From assembly GCA_017561985.1 (NCBI GenBank), contig JAFZAZ010000020.1, forward strand, positions 9,416 through 73,415: a DNA stretch of 64,000 bases, in the 5' to 3' direction. The stretch comes from Lachnospiraceae bacterium (GTDB taxonomy: Bacteria; Bacillota_A; Clostridia; Lachnospirales; Lachnospiraceae). This document shows, one piece after another, positions 43,473 through 52,688 of this stretch. The notes under the pieces are model-generated. The model had not been told where the DNA came from. It saw only the letters and a list, made by a program, of their open reading frames with translations, and ran no database searches. How positions within the stretch are numbered: position 1 is the stretch's first letter; every line of letters starts with the position of its first letter. Both the position numbers and the translations under genes were made by a program.

Positions 43473-45092
43473 CTAGGAACGCATCTCGATAATCGGGGCT
43501 CCTTTGCCCTTGATGTAATCCGCCGTGATGGTCACGGTGCCGATGGAATCATCCTTCGGGATCTCGTACATGATGTCGAGCATGAACTCCTCGATGATCG
43601 ACCGAAGCGCACGCGCGCCGGTGTCGCGCGAGATCGCCTCCTCCGCGATGACATCGAGCGCCGCATCGTCAAATTCGAGCTTGACTTCGTCCATCGCGAG
43701 AAGCTTCTGGTACTGCTTGAGGATCGCATTTTTCGGCTCAATCAGGATGCGCTTCATCGCCTCCTTGTCAAGCCCGCGAAGAGCAAATACCATCGGCAGA
43801 CGTCCGATGAACTCGGGGATCATACCGAACTCGCGCAGATCCTCCATCGTCGTCTTCGAGAGAAGATCCGGATCCTTGTCGTACGTATCCTTGAGGTTTG
43901 CGTTAAATCCCATCGTAAACGACTTCGTCAGCCGGTTCTTCACGATCTCGTCAAGCCCCGGGAACGCGCCACCGCAGATAAAGAGGATGTTGCTCGTGTT
44001 GAGCGTCGTCTGCGGAACCATCGCACTCTTGCTCGAAGCTCCGACCGGAACCTCGACATCCGCGCCCTCGAGAAGCTTCAAAAGCCCCTGCTGCACGCTC
44101 TCGCCGCTGACGTCACGGCTCGTCGTATTTTTCTTCTTTGCAATCTTGTCGATCTCGTCGATGAAGACGATACCGTGCTCCGCGCGCTCCACGTCATTGT
44201 CCGCGTTCGCGAGAAGCTTCGAGAGGACGCTCTCCACGTCGTCTCCGATGTAGCCGGCCTCGGTCAGCGACGTCGCGTCCGTGATGGCGAGCGGCACGTT
44301 CAGAAGACGCGCGAGCGTCTGTACCAGATACGTCTTGCCGCAGCCGGTCGGTCCGATCATCAGCATGTTGGACTTCTCAATCACGACATCGTTTTTGAAC
44401 TGCTCTTCCTTCTGTCTGCGCACACGCTTGTAATGGTTGTAAACCGCAACGCTCACGACCTTCTTCGCATGCTCCTGACCGATCACGTACTCGTCGAGAC
44501 GAGCCTTGATCTCATGGGGTGCAGGCAGGCTCGCGATGTCCATGACATCGGGGTTGGCCTCCGCCTCGCCCTCTTCCCTGGCTTTTTTCTTCGGACGAAC
44601 CCTTGCGTTCTCGCCCTGCATCATATCGGGGAACACGAAGCGGATCCGATCAAACGGGAATCCCTCGAACGGAATTCCCTGTCCGCGCCCGCTGTTTTCA
44701 TTTTTCGCGGAACCGCTGTTCGCATCGGCTCCGTCGCCGTCCGTTCCGCCCGAAACGTCCGTCTTAGTGTCCGCGCCGGTTCCGTCCTGCCCTGCGTCCT
44801 TCTTCGCGCTGTCCTTCTTTGCGCCGTCCGCAGTGCTGTCGTCGGATGCGGTTTCCTTCGCGTCGCCGGTTTCGTCCGTCGTCTCCGCGGTCGGATCCAT
44901 CGGGTTTCCGAAGGGCATTCCTTTTGCAAAAGGCGACTTGTGGAACTGCTCCATCAGGTGCTTCATGCATTTGCCGCATACTTCTATGCCCGGCATGATC
45001 GTGATCAGGGCATCGACGTCGCGCTCCATGCGTCGGCAGATCATACAGAAGCGTTCCTTCTTGTCGTCCTTGTTGTTATCGTCGTTATTCAT
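43473..45092 (-). CDS. clpX: ClpX-like AAA+ unfoldase with long disordered linker
   Basis: The 539-residue protein has an N-terminal zinc-binding domain (CMICRR...CGKC, about 16-43), then roughly 110 residues rich in Asp, Gly, Ser, Lys and Thr, then a full ClpX AAA+ core (from about 195). Motifs are Walker A GPTGCGKT, pore loop GYIG, Walker [16 protein letters not shown] near sensor regions and [10 protein letters not shown] of the small domain. The ClpP-docking loop reads MGF where IGF is usual. E. coli ClpX is about 424 residues, so most of the excess is the linker. AAAGGA precedes the ATG. It lies 15 bases after glf; no clpP is in the window. Confidence 0.88.
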   Translation of the reverse strand: MNNDDNNKDDKKERFCMICRRMERDVDALITIMPGIEVCGKCMKHLMEQFHKSPFAKGMPFGNPMDPTAETTDETGDAKETASDDSTADGAKKDSAKKDAGQDGTGADTKTDVSGGTDGDGADANSGSAKNENSGRGQGIPFEGFPFDRIRFVFPDMMQGENARVRPKKKAREEGEAEANPDVMDIASLPAPHEIKARLDEYVIGQEHAKKVVSVAVYNHYKRVRRQKEEQFKNDVVIEKSNMLMIGPTGCGKTYLVQTLARLLNVPLAITDATSLTEAGYIGDDVESVLSKLLANADNDVERAEHGIVFIDEIDKIAKKKNTTSRDVSGESVQQGLLKLLEGADVEVPVGASSKSAMVPQTTLNTSNILFICGGAFPGLDEIVKNRLTKSFTMGFNANLKDTYDKDPDLLSKTTMEDLREFGMIPEFIGRLPMVFALRGLDKEAMKRILIEPKNAILKQYQKLLAMDEVKLEFDDAALDVIAEEAISRDTGARALRSIIEEFMLDIMYEIPKDDSIGTVTITADYIKGKGAPIIEMRS

Positions 45093-45107
45093 ACGTTCCT
45101 TTCTGTC

Positions 45108-46208
45108 TCATACACCGAACTCCGCCGCGCAGCGAGTGCGTGCGGAGGCGATGACCTTGTCCATGTCATAGTAGCGGTACTCGCCGAGGCGGCCGCCGAA
45201 AATGACTTTTTCGTTTTTGTCCGCCAATGCGCGGTAACGCTCGTAAAGCGCCCGGTTCGCGTCGTCGCCGACCGGATAATAAGGCTCCTCGCCGGGCTTC
45301 CACTCGGTCGGATACTCCTTCGAGATCACGGTCTTGGGCTGCTTTCCGAACACAAAATGCTTGTGCTCGATGATGCGGGTATACGGAATACTGCGCTCCG
45401 TGTAATTGACAACCGCGTTGCCCTGGTAGTTGTCCGTGTCGATCACCTCGTGCTCGAACGTCACCTTGCGGTATGCGAGATTGCCGTAGCAGAATCCGTA
45501 AAATTCATCGATGGCGCCGGTGTAAACGACTTTCTTCGCCTGCGCGTCCCACGCCTCGCGGTCCGCGAGATAATCGACGCCGAGGCGCACCTCGATACCG
45601 TCGAGCATGCGCTCCACCATCGCGGTGTAGCCGTCGACGGGAATTCCCTGATAGCGGTCGTTGAAATAGTTGTTGTCATACGTAAAACGAAGCGGCAGAC
45701 GCCTGATGATCGACGCGGGAAGATCCTTGCAGTCGCGTCCCCACTGCTTCTCCGTGTAGCCCTTGACAAGCTTCTCAAAGACGTCGCGGCCGACCATGGA
45801 GATCGCCTGTTCCTCGAGGTTTTTGGGCTCCGTGATGCCCTCTGCGGCAATCTGCGACTCGATGATCGCCTTCGCTTCCGCGGGCGTCTTGATGTTCCAC
45901 AGGCGGCTGAAGGTGTTCATGTTGAAGGGCAGGTTGTAAAGCTCATCCCCGTACACGGCAACCGGCGAATTCACGTAGTTGTTGAACTCCGTGAAGCGGT
46001 TGACAAACTCCCAGATCTCACGGTCGGAGGTGTGGAAAATGTGCGCCCCGTACCAATGCACCGGGATGCCCTCGATCTGCTTGCAGTATGCGTTGCCGGC
46101 GATGTGGTCGCGGCGGTCGATCACGCACACGCTCTTGCCTTTCCTTGCCGCTTCATAGGCAAATGTGGCGCCGTACAGACCGGCTCCCACGATCAGATAA
46201 TCATACAT
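45108..46208 (-). CDS. glf: UDP-galactopyranose mutase
   Basis: Interconverts UDP-galactopyranose and UDP-galactofuranose for surface glycans. The 366-residue flavoprotein starts MYDYLIVGAGLYGATFA (FAD loop). It contains GIPVHWYGAHIFHTSD, the GYTEKQWGRD substrate motif and PYTRIIEHKHF near the C-terminus. ATG 46206-46208 follows AAGGAG and overlaps the cytidylyltransferase stop by eight bases. The longer frame to 46289 is an artefact of that overlap. Together with the cytidylyltransferase it points to galactofuranose- or polyol-phosphate-containing polymers. Confidence 0.95.
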   Translation of the reverse strand: MYDYLIVGAGLYGATFAYEAARKGKSVCVIDRRDHIAGNAYCKQIEGIPVHWYGAHIFHTSDREIWEFVNRFTEFNNYVNSPVAVYGDELYNLPFNMNTFSRLWNIKTPAEAKAIIESQIAAEGITEPKNLEEQAISMVGRDVFEKLVKGYTEKQWGRDCKDLPASIIRRLPLRFTYDNNYFNDRYQGIPVDGYTAMVERMLDGIEVRLGVDYLADREAWDAQAKKVVYTGAIDEFYGFCYGNLAYRKVTFEHEVIDTDNYQGNAVVNYTERSIPYTRIIEHKHFVFGKQPKTVISKEYPTEWKPGEEPYYPVGDDANRALYERYRALADKNEKVIFGGRLGEYRYYDMDKVIASARTRCAAEFGV

Positions 46209-46944
46209 ATTCTGTCTCCTTCTCTTTCCCCTGCCGCGATACGCGCGCGAGCGCGGCCTCGTAATCCTCCGGCGTCGTGATCTTGACATTTCCGCGTTCT
46301 CCCGCCACCGTCAGGACGCGAAGTCCCGTCGCGATGTAGCAGCCGCTGATGTCCGTGCGGAGTTCTCTCTCATCCGGAGTCATTCTCTCGTAAACCTTGC
46401 GCCATTCGCCGAGATATACGGTCTGCGGTGTCTGTGCGAGAAGCATGCGGCTTCTCTTCGGAACCTCGCGGACCTCGCCGTTCTCGTGAACGCGGAGCAC
46501 GGTGTCCGTCGCCGGGATTGCCGTCGTCACCGCAAAGCCCTTCCCTGCGCGGGAAAGCGTCTCGATGCCGGCCGTGACCGCCTCTTTCGTGACAAAAGGA
46601 CGTACCGCGTCGTGCGTCACAAGTATCGTGTCCGCATCCGCACCGAGCTTAGCGATCGCCGTCTCCGTGATGCGCCACAAAGTCTCGTTTCGGTTCGCAC
46701 CGCCCTCCGTGAGGAGGATCTTGCGGCGTTTGTCGCCAAATACGAAATCGTCGAAAAGCGCAGCCGAATACGCCAGCCATTCCTTCGGAACGCCGACGAT
46801 CACGGCATCCATGCGCGGATGATTCAAAAACGTTTCCACGGACCACAGCAGGATCCGCTTCGTGCCAAGACGCAAAAACTGTTTGGGAATCGACGTTCCC
46901 ATCCGGCTCCCCGAACCGCCGGCTACGATTGCCCCGATGATCAT
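46201..46944 (-). CDS. IspD/TarI-family cytidylyltransferase
   Basis: The 247-residue nucleotidyltransferase has AGGSGSRMGTSIPKQFL (CTP loop), GGANRNETL, VTHDAVRPF and a C-terminal NVKITTPEDYE. IspD makes CDP-methylerythritol for isoprenoids; TarI makes CDP-ribitol for teichoic acid. The PKEWL and THDAVRPF stretches read closer to TarI, and the overlap with glf favours a surface-polymer role, but no tarJ-like reductase is adjacent. ATG 46942-46944 follows GGGAGG; a GTG at 46962 is rejected. Confidence 0.82.
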   Translation of the reverse strand: MIIGAIVAGGSGSRMGTSIPKQFLRLGTKRILLWSVETFLNHPRMDAVIVGVPKEWLAYSAALFDDFVFGDKRRKILLTEGGANRNETLWRITETAIAKLGADADTILVTHDAVRPFVTKEAVTAGIETLSRAGKGFAVTTAIPATDTVLRVHENGEVREVPKRSRMLLAQTPQTVYLGEWRKVYERMTPDERELRTDISGCYIATGLRVLTVAGERGNVKITTPEDYEAALARVSRQGKEKETEYV

Positions 46945-46963
46945 ACCTTCCTCCCGACTCACA

Positions 46964-48649
46964 CTAGGCGGACGTCCCTCCGTCCTTCAGACGGTTGACC
47001 GCACAGAACATCGCGCGGATGGACGCTCTGGTGATGTTGGAACTGATGCCCACGCCGAATGTCTTGCGCCCCGTCACGGCATCCTCCATGTGCACGTACG
47101 CGGCAGCCTGCGCCTCGGAACCCGAATGCAGCGCGTGCTCCGTGTAATCGAGGATGCGGATGCTCAGGCCGAGATCGTTCTCCAGACCCTTCTTGACCGC
47201 GTCGATGGGACCGTTTCCGAAGCAGTCCAACTCTGCTTCCTTCCCGTCGTAGGTGTAAACCAGATGCGCGTGCGTCGTGAATGCGTCTTCCGTGTCGGTC
47301 CGGTCATCCACACTGCATCGCAGAAAATGAAGCGGCGACTTCCGCTCGAGATACTCTCTGCGGAACAGCTCGAACACGTCTTCCCTCGTGAGCTCGCCTC
47401 CGAGCGTCTCGGCCATGCGCTGTACGCGCGCGCCGAACTCGGGGTGCATCGCCTTCGGCAGATGGAAGCCGTAGTAATCGCGCAAAATGTATGCCGCGCC
47501 GCCCTTGCCGGACTGCGCGTTGATGCGCACGACCGTCTCGTACGTACGGCCGATATCCGCAGGATCGATCAAAAGATACGGAACTCTCCACGTGCGGTCC
47601 TCCGGGTGTGCGGCCATCGCCGCAAAGCCCTTGCTGATCGCATCCTGGTGTCCTCCGGAAAATGCGGTGAACGCAAATCTTCCCGCGTACGGATGACGCG
47701 GAGAAACCGGCATCTTGACAAGCTCCTCGTAGCTCTCCAGGATCGAATCGATATCCGAGAGGCTGAGGCCCGGATCGATGCCCACGGCGTAAAGATTGTA
47801 CGCAAGCGTGATCACATCCATATTGCCGGTCCGCTCGCCGTTTCCGAAGAGCGTTCCCTCGACGCGCTCCGCTCCTGCGAGAAGCGCAAGCTCGGTTTCG
47901 GCAATACCGGTACCGCGGTCGTTGTGCGTGTGAACGCTGACCGTGACAAACTCGCGGTATTTCAGGCGGTCCGAAAGCCATTCCACCTGATCTGCAAAAA
48001 CATTTGGCGTATTCATCTCGACCGTTGCCGGGAGATTGATGATCGCGCGCCGTTCCTCACAGGGTTCCCACACATCGAGCACGGCGTTGCACACGTCAAG
48101 TGCATAATCGGTCTCGGTTCCCGTGAAGCTCTCCGGCGAATACTCAAGGATCAGCTCGCCTTCAAACGACTCCGCAAGTTCTCTCACCTTGCGCGTCGCG
48201 CGAACCGGAATATCGCGGATCTCCTCTTTCGACAATCCGAACACAACCTCCCGCTGCAGCACGGAGGTCGGATTATAAATGTGCAAAATGACGCGCGGGA
48301 TACCGCGAATCGCCTCGAACGTCTCGACGAGCTGCTCCTCGCGGCACTGGCTCAGCACCTGCACGTATACTCCCTCGGGGATTCCCTCCTCGGCCAGCAC
48401 GCGAACGAACTCCCGCTCGGCGCTCGACGCCGCCGGAAAACCGACTTCGATCTGACGAAATCCCATGTCGCAGAGCAGCTTAAACAGCTGTTTTTTCTCA
48501 TCCACGGTCATGGGATCCACGAGCGCCTGATTACCGTCGCGAAGATCCACGCTGCACCACTCGGGCGCCTTCGTGATCAGTTTCGACGGCCACCGCCGCT
48601 CCGGATAGTTGATCACCGGAAATCTCTTGTATCGATCGACATTCTGCAT
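46964..48649 (-). CDS. leuA: 2-isopropylmalate synthase
   Basis: First committed step of leucine synthesis (acetyl-CoA plus 2-oxoisovalerate). The 561-residue protein is of the long LeuA type 2 class: CSVDLRDGNQALVDPM (metal Asp), SVHTHNDRGTGIAE, LFGNGERTGNMD and a C-terminal regulatory domain (about 430-555). ATG 48647-48649 follows GGAGAAAC. The frame extends to 48700 through a structured leader and is rejected. No leucine-rich leader peptide or T-box is visible. Confidence 0.95.
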   Translation of the reverse strand: MQNVDRYKRFPVINYPERRWPSKLITKAPEWCSVDLRDGNQALVDPMTVDEKKQLFKLLCDMGFRQIEVGFPAASSAEREFVRVLAEEGIPEGVYVQVLSQCREEQLVETFEAIRGIPRVILHIYNPTSVLQREVVFGLSKEEIRDIPVRATRKVRELAESFEGELILEYSPESFTGTETDYALDVCNAVLDVWEPCEERRAIINLPATVEMNTPNVFADQVEWLSDRLKYREFVTVSVHTHNDRGTGIAETELALLAGAERVEGTLFGNGERTGNMDVITLAYNLYAVGIDPGLSLSDIDSILESYEELVKMPVSPRHPYAGRFAFTAFSGGHQDAISKGFAAMAAHPEDRTWRVPYLLIDPADIGRTYETVVRINAQSGKGGAAYILRDYYGFHLPKAMHPEFGARVQRMAETLGGELTREDVFELFRREYLERKSPLHFLRCSVDDRTDTEDAFTTHAHLVYTYDGKEAELDCFGNGPIDAVKKGLENDLGLSIRILDYTEHALHSGSEAQAAAYVHMEDAVTGRKTFGVGISSNITRASIRAMFCAVNRLKDGGTSA

Positions 48650-48660
48650 AGTTTCTCCAT

Positions 48661-48725
48661 AAACAACGAAGTGCTCTATATAGACCCGCATACAAAGCAC
48701 TTCCGCATTCGTTCTTTCGTTGTTT
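48661..48725 (-). promoter_or_regulatory. Alternative-hairpin leader upstream of leuA
   Basis: AAACAACGAA (48661-48670) pairs perfectly with TTCGTTGTTT (48716-48725). The overlapping GAAGTGCT (48668-48675) pairs perfectly with AGCACTTC (48696-48703). The two stems share three bases, so they compete or stack. The second arm lies 12 bases before the leuA ribosome site. Confidence 0.45.
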
Positions 48726-48732
48726 CCGCCAG

Positions 48733-48999
48733 TTATGCGAGTTCAAATCCGCACTCAACGCCCGCAATCAGCTCACGCAGAGCATCCTCCTCGCCCTCGC
48801 CGTCGCAAACGACCTCAATCTCCTCACCCTTCTTGACCTGTGCACTCAGAATACCGAGCACGCTCTTCGCATTCACGCGGTACTCGCGCACCACAAGGTA
48901 CGCCATGCAGGGGTAAGACAGTGCGATGCTGCTCATCTTGCCGGCAGGCTTGATGTGCAACCCTTTCTCGTTGACCACCGTAGCTTTTCCCGTAACCAT
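48733..48999 (-). CDS. HPr-family phosphocarrier protein
   Basis: The 88-residue protein matches HPr: GLHIKPAG with the phospho-accepting His15 and VNAKSVLGIL with Ser46, the HPr-kinase site in Firmicutes. Residue 17 is Lys rather than the Arg that usually sits beside the active His (HARPA). A PTS role is likely, but a regulatory (Crh- or NPr-like) role is possible; Crh lacks His15, so it is not Crh. ATG 48997-48999 follows AAGGAG. It is placed between cdaR and leuA, away from ptsI. Confidence 0.88.
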   Translation of the reverse strand: MVTGKATVVNEKGLHIKPAGKMSSIALSYPCMAYLVVREYRVNAKSVLGILSAQVKKGEEIEVVCDGEGEEDALRELIAGVECGFELA

Positions 49000-49054
49000 A
49001 CGCCTTCTCCTTTTTGTAAACCCGGTGCCTGTGCACCAACCCTCAACCCAACTA

Positions 49055-50323
49055 TTATGAACGGTCATCCGAGCTGGCGGTAACCGTCACATTCAGACTC
49101 ACGGACTGCGACCGCTGCAGACTTCTCTCGACAACCTCGTTCGTCGAGTGCAGGTTCGCAGTGAAATTTCCCTCCTCAAGCACTCCCGCAAGGTCCACAT
49201 ACAGCCCGAGGTTTTCCTCCGTAACATCCACAAGCTGTGCGTTCAGATCCTGAATGGTAAACTCGATCGATTTCTCCGCGATCTCGCAGGTAAACTGCGG
49301 CTGCAGATTGCGCACCGTAATCTCGGACGTCGCTACCGTAAACGTCTTGTAACTCTGTCTCTCGACAACGACGATGATCGAGATGACATCGTCCTGCGTT
49401 GCCGGATAAATGCCGTCCGGAAGATAATTCTCAAGCGGAATGCTGCCGTTGCATTTTTCGTCGCCCGGCATCAGATTGAGCGCCTGATAGCGAACCTCGA
49501 TCTTGTCGAGACCCGCGAGCGCATCCTTTGTACCGGCCACGGAAACCGTCTTCGTCCATGTGATGTTCGCGATACCGAAGCCCGTCGCCGCGGAGATGTT
49601 GGTCGTGTTGACGACAACCTCCTTCTCCTCCACGGGAAGAATATCGATATCCACAAGGATCGTTTTGATCGGCAGCTCGATCGCTACCTCTTCACCGTTT
49701 TTGTCCACCGCCTTGAGCTTGACTTCCTTCTGGCGGATATTCGAGGTCGATCCCTCGACGTTTACAACCGCCACAAGTCTTGCGATCGTCTTCATGACGT
49801 TCTTGGAGCCCGAGATGTTCAGCGACTTCGCACTCTTGTCGGAGCATCTCGCAAAATAATGGTCCGGAACGCCGGTCATTCGCACATCGATATCGAGGGT
49901 ATTCTCTTCCTTCTCCTCTATGTTTCCGGTCATAACGGTCGCGGACTGTTTTGTAATCTCAACGATGTCGGCAACCGTCTCGTTCGTCGGTTCCACATGA
50001 ATCGGCACGGCAAAAAGCTGGCTCATCTCACGGAAATCGACATATGCGACAAAATCGCTTGCATTCAGATCTTCAATCTTCGAGCGGACACCGCTGATGC
50101 GGATTGAGATCGTTGCGTCGTCTCCCATATCCGCAACGTAGGTCGTGTTGCCGGAAGAAACCAGCTCCGCGTTGCGGCGCTCGATCCGAATTCCCGAGAT
50201 CGTGCGCGTCACGACGGGATCGTTCATGTTGATGATGGTTACCCAGACAAGAAACGCAATGACGATGGAGACAAGCTTCATCCCGATGTTTCTTGTCAAC
50301 CAGGCCTTAAGCTTGTTTTTCAT
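49055..50323 (-). CDS. cdaR: CdaA regulator (YbbR-domain protein)
   Basis: The 422-residue protein has one N-terminal membrane helix (about 14-31, IGMKLVSIVIAFLVWVTIIN) and four extracytoplasmic YbbR repeats of about 85-95 residues. In other Firmicutes CdaR binds CdaA across the membrane and modulates c-di-AMP synthesis. It overlaps cdaA by 17 bases. The ribosome site is AAGGACTGGAAC, somewhat distant. Confidence 0.93.
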   Translation of the reverse strand: MKNKLKAWLTRNIGMKLVSIVIAFLVWVTIINMNDPVVTRTISGIRIERRNAELVSSGNTTYVADMGDDATISIRISGVRSKIEDLNASDFVAYVDFREMSQLFAVPIHVEPTNETVADIVEITKQSATVMTGNIEEKEENTLDIDVRMTGVPDHYFARCSDKSAKSLNISGSKNVMKTIARLVAVVNVEGSTSNIRQKEVKLKAVDKNGEEVAIELPIKTILVDIDILPVEEKEVVVNTTNISAATGFGIANITWTKTVSVAGTKDALAGLDKIEVRYQALNLMPGDEKCNGSIPLENYLPDGIYPATQDDVISIIVVVERQSYKTFTVATSEITVRNLQPQFTCEIAEKSIEFTIQDLNAQLVDVTEENLGLYVDLAGVLEEGNFTANLHSTNEVVERSLQRSQSVSLNVTVTASSDDRS

Positions 50324-51170
50324 TGTTGTTCCAGTCCTTTCTGAACCGTCTGCGGCTTCCCGAGGACTTGTTCTGGCTCTCGGTCAGCTTGCTGCGGATC
50401 AAATCCTCCGTCACATCGCGGAGCAGCTGTCCGCGCTGTGCCATCGCGACCTTACCGGTCTCCTCGGAGACGATGATGGTCAGACAGTCGGAGTTCTCAC
50501 TGACGCCGACGCCCGCGCGATGTCTCGTTCCGAGTTCCTTCGAAAGACGCATATTTTCCGAAACGGGAAGAATACACGTAGCCGCAACCGCACGGTTTCC
50601 GCGCACGATAACCGCGCCGTCGTGAAGCGGCGTGTTGTGTTCGAATATGTTGATCAAAAGTGCGCTCGTCACAAGCGAATCAAGCGCGATACCGGTCTTC
50701 TCGTACTCCTCGAGGGACACATTCTCCTCGATGACGATCAGGGCGCCGGTCTTAACCTCAGCCATGGAGAGAACTGCCGCGATGATCTCCTCGCGCGTCT
50801 CATCGGAGAAACGCTCGACAGTTCCTTTGCCGTTTCCGAAGAAACCGACAATGTTACGCTGGCCGAGCTGTTCGAGCGCACGGCGCAGCTCAGGCTGGAA
50901 AATGATAAACAAAGCGATGATACCCACGCTCAGCGTGTTTCGGAAAATCCACAAAATCGCTGTGAACTCAAAGATCGTCGCGACAAACCATACCACGATA
51001 AGCACGATCAAACCCTTCACCAGGTACCATGCGCGTGTACGTTTGATCCAGTTGATCAGATGGTAGATCAGAAACGCGATCAGCAATATCTCGATCACGT
51101 CCGTCACGCCGAATTTCGGGAATGAAACCCAGCTGAAAGCATTGCGTATGGCTTCCAGGACAGCTCCCAT
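50307..51170 (-). CDS. cdaA: Diadenylate cyclase
   Basis: Makes c-di-AMP from two ATP at the membrane. The 287-residue protein has three N-terminal helices (about 17-37, 44-62, 65-87) and a DAC domain (about 100-250) with the active-site DGAVIV and LGTRHRAGVGVSE motifs. AAAGGAG precedes the ATG. c-di-AMP controls potassium, osmotic and wall homeostasis in Firmicutes. In the classic order glmM follows cdaR, but here the following gene is an HPr. Confidence 0.95.
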   Translation of the reverse strand: MGAVLEAIRNAFSWVSFPKFGVTDVIEILLIAFLIYHLINWIKRTRAWYLVKGLIVLIVVWFVATIFEFTAILWIFRNTLSVGIIALFIIFQPELRRALEQLGQRNIVGFFGNGKGTVERFSDETREEIIAAVLSMAEVKTGALIVIEENVSLEEYEKTGIALDSLVTSALLINIFEHNTPLHDGAVIVRGNRAVAATCILPVSENMRLSKELGTRHRAGVGVSENSDCLTIIVSEETGKVAMAQRGQLLRDVTEDLIRSKLTESQNKSSGSRRRFRKDWNNNEKQA

Positions 51171-51216
51171 GCGATTTCTCCTTTCCGGCGTCGATCCGCC
51201 TGTTTTTTATTCCGTC

Positions 51217-52671
51217 TTACAGATAATCCTCGTCTGCCTCGTCGGCGTTGCCGGACTTGGGCTCCGCTGCGTCGCCGAAGTAACCGTAGATCACCTGCTC
51301 GTCCTCATCATCGTCATCGTCGTCATCCGCAAGAGGTATCGGAACGGGGCGCGATGCGGGCGCCGCCGGTTTTGCCGCAGGTGCCGCCGGTCTTGCCGCA
51401 GGCGCTGCGGGAGCGGCTTTCACAGCCTTCGAAGCCGCGGGTGCCGAAGGTTTTACATTTTGCGCAGGCTCGGACTTTCCTCCCGCCACGGTAACCGCGC
51501 GGACAGGCGCGTCTCCGTCTGCATTTTCCGCCTCACGAACGGCAACGCGGCGCGCGTGTTCCTTCGCAAAGCTGCGGATATCGTCGATATCGCCGAACTC
51601 GTCGTCCTCGTCCTCTTCCTCCTCGGCAGAGGCGTCGGTCTTCGCGTCCTTGATGCTCTCGGCAGCCCTGTTGCTGTAATCGATCAGGCCGAGTGCGGTA
51701 TCCTCGAACTCCTCGTCGTCATCCTCGCTGTCTCCGTCACGGCGACGGCGGATCACTTTCTTCTCCTTGCGCTTCGGCGCGCCCTCCTTGATCTTCGGGA
51801 TCGCCTTTACGTAGTAATAGTAATCGTCATCTTCAAACTCGACATGCTCCGCAGCCGAGTAGCGCAGCACGCGGTAGAAGAACAGAATCACCAGCGAAGC
51901 GCCGGCGCTGATCAGGCTCATCACAACCATGCCTGCGATCTTGATGCCCATGTCATACTTCAGGTCCGCAATGATATAACCAAGCATCATCACACCCGTA
52001 CCGACGGCAATGCTGATCTCAAACGCATAGTCCATATTGATACGGCGGATAAAGTATACCGCAACGATGACGACGGTCATGATCAGCATGACAACGTACA
52101 TCGGCGGGTTCTTCAAAAGCTGGTCCAGAACCGTGGTGAAGATCGTCATCGGTTCCGTCACGATATTGACCTGACTGAGTGCATCGATATTCTTTCGCAC
52201 GAACAATATTGTGTAGTAAGCAAACACGCCGCAGCACACCGGAACGATCGACATGAGGTTGCTGAACAATCCCATCAGAAGCGGAAGTGCGTACGGAACG
52301 CCGAACGACTGCATCACCGGCATCGCGATCATCGCCGAACCCTGGCGAGGCGCAAAACGCAGGAAGAAGCAGTAGCAGATCATAAACAGTGCAAACACCG
52401 TGATTGCAAGGATCATCGATTTCGACATAATCTGCATCGACACATATGCCGCCGCGACAACCACCATCAGACTCGACGGCAGGAACGCCGATACAAGCGC
52501 GAGCACCAGGACAACCAGTGTCTTCGACAGCGTCGCGTTGTACGGAAGCAGTGCCTTGATACGGCTGTAAGCAATAAACAGCAGTGCGAACCGGAACGCC
52601 AGATTGATCCAGAAATCGTATTTCTGGTAAATCGACGTGACCTTGGCACGCAGTTCAAACAATAACATCAT
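51217..52671 (-). CDS. Polytopic membrane protein with charged low-complexity tail (unrecognised)
   Basis: The 484-residue protein has eight to nine membrane segments in the first 270 residues. A cytosolic tail follows that alternates acidic (EFEDDDYYYY, DSEDDDEEFED), basic (KRKEKKVIRRRR) and Ala/Pro-rich (AAPAAPAARPAAP) runs. I do not recognise the family. It sits between the 52689 gene and cdaA (46-base gap), suggesting an envelope role linked to c-di-AMP. The start is one of two adjacent ATGs (52671 or 52668) after a poly-G ribosome site. Confidence 0.75.
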   Translation of the reverse strand: MMLLFELRAKVTSIYQKYDFWINLAFRFALLFIAYSRIKALLPYNATLSKTLVVLVLALVSAFLPSSLMVVVAAAYVSMQIMSKSMILAITVFALFMICYCFFLRFAPRQGSAMIAMPVMQSFGVPYALPLLMGLFSNLMSIVPVCCGVFAYYTILFVRKNIDALSQVNIVTEPMTIFTTVLDQLLKNPPMYVVMLIMTVVIVAVYFIRRINMDYAFEISIAVGTGVMMLGYIIADLKYDMGIKIAGMVVMSLISAGASLVILFFYRVLRYSAAEHVEFEDDDYYYYVKAIPKIKEGAPKRKEKKVIRRRRDGDSEDDDEEFEDTALGLIDYSNRAAESIKDAKTDASAEEEEDEDDEFGDIDDIRSFAKEHARRVAVREAENADGDAPVRAVTVAGGKSEPAQNVKPSAPAASKAVKAAPAAPAARPAAPAAKPAAPASRPVPIPLADDDDDDDEDEQVIYGYFGDAAEPKSGNADEADEDYL

Positions 52672-52688
52672 TGGTTTCTTTCCCCCCC

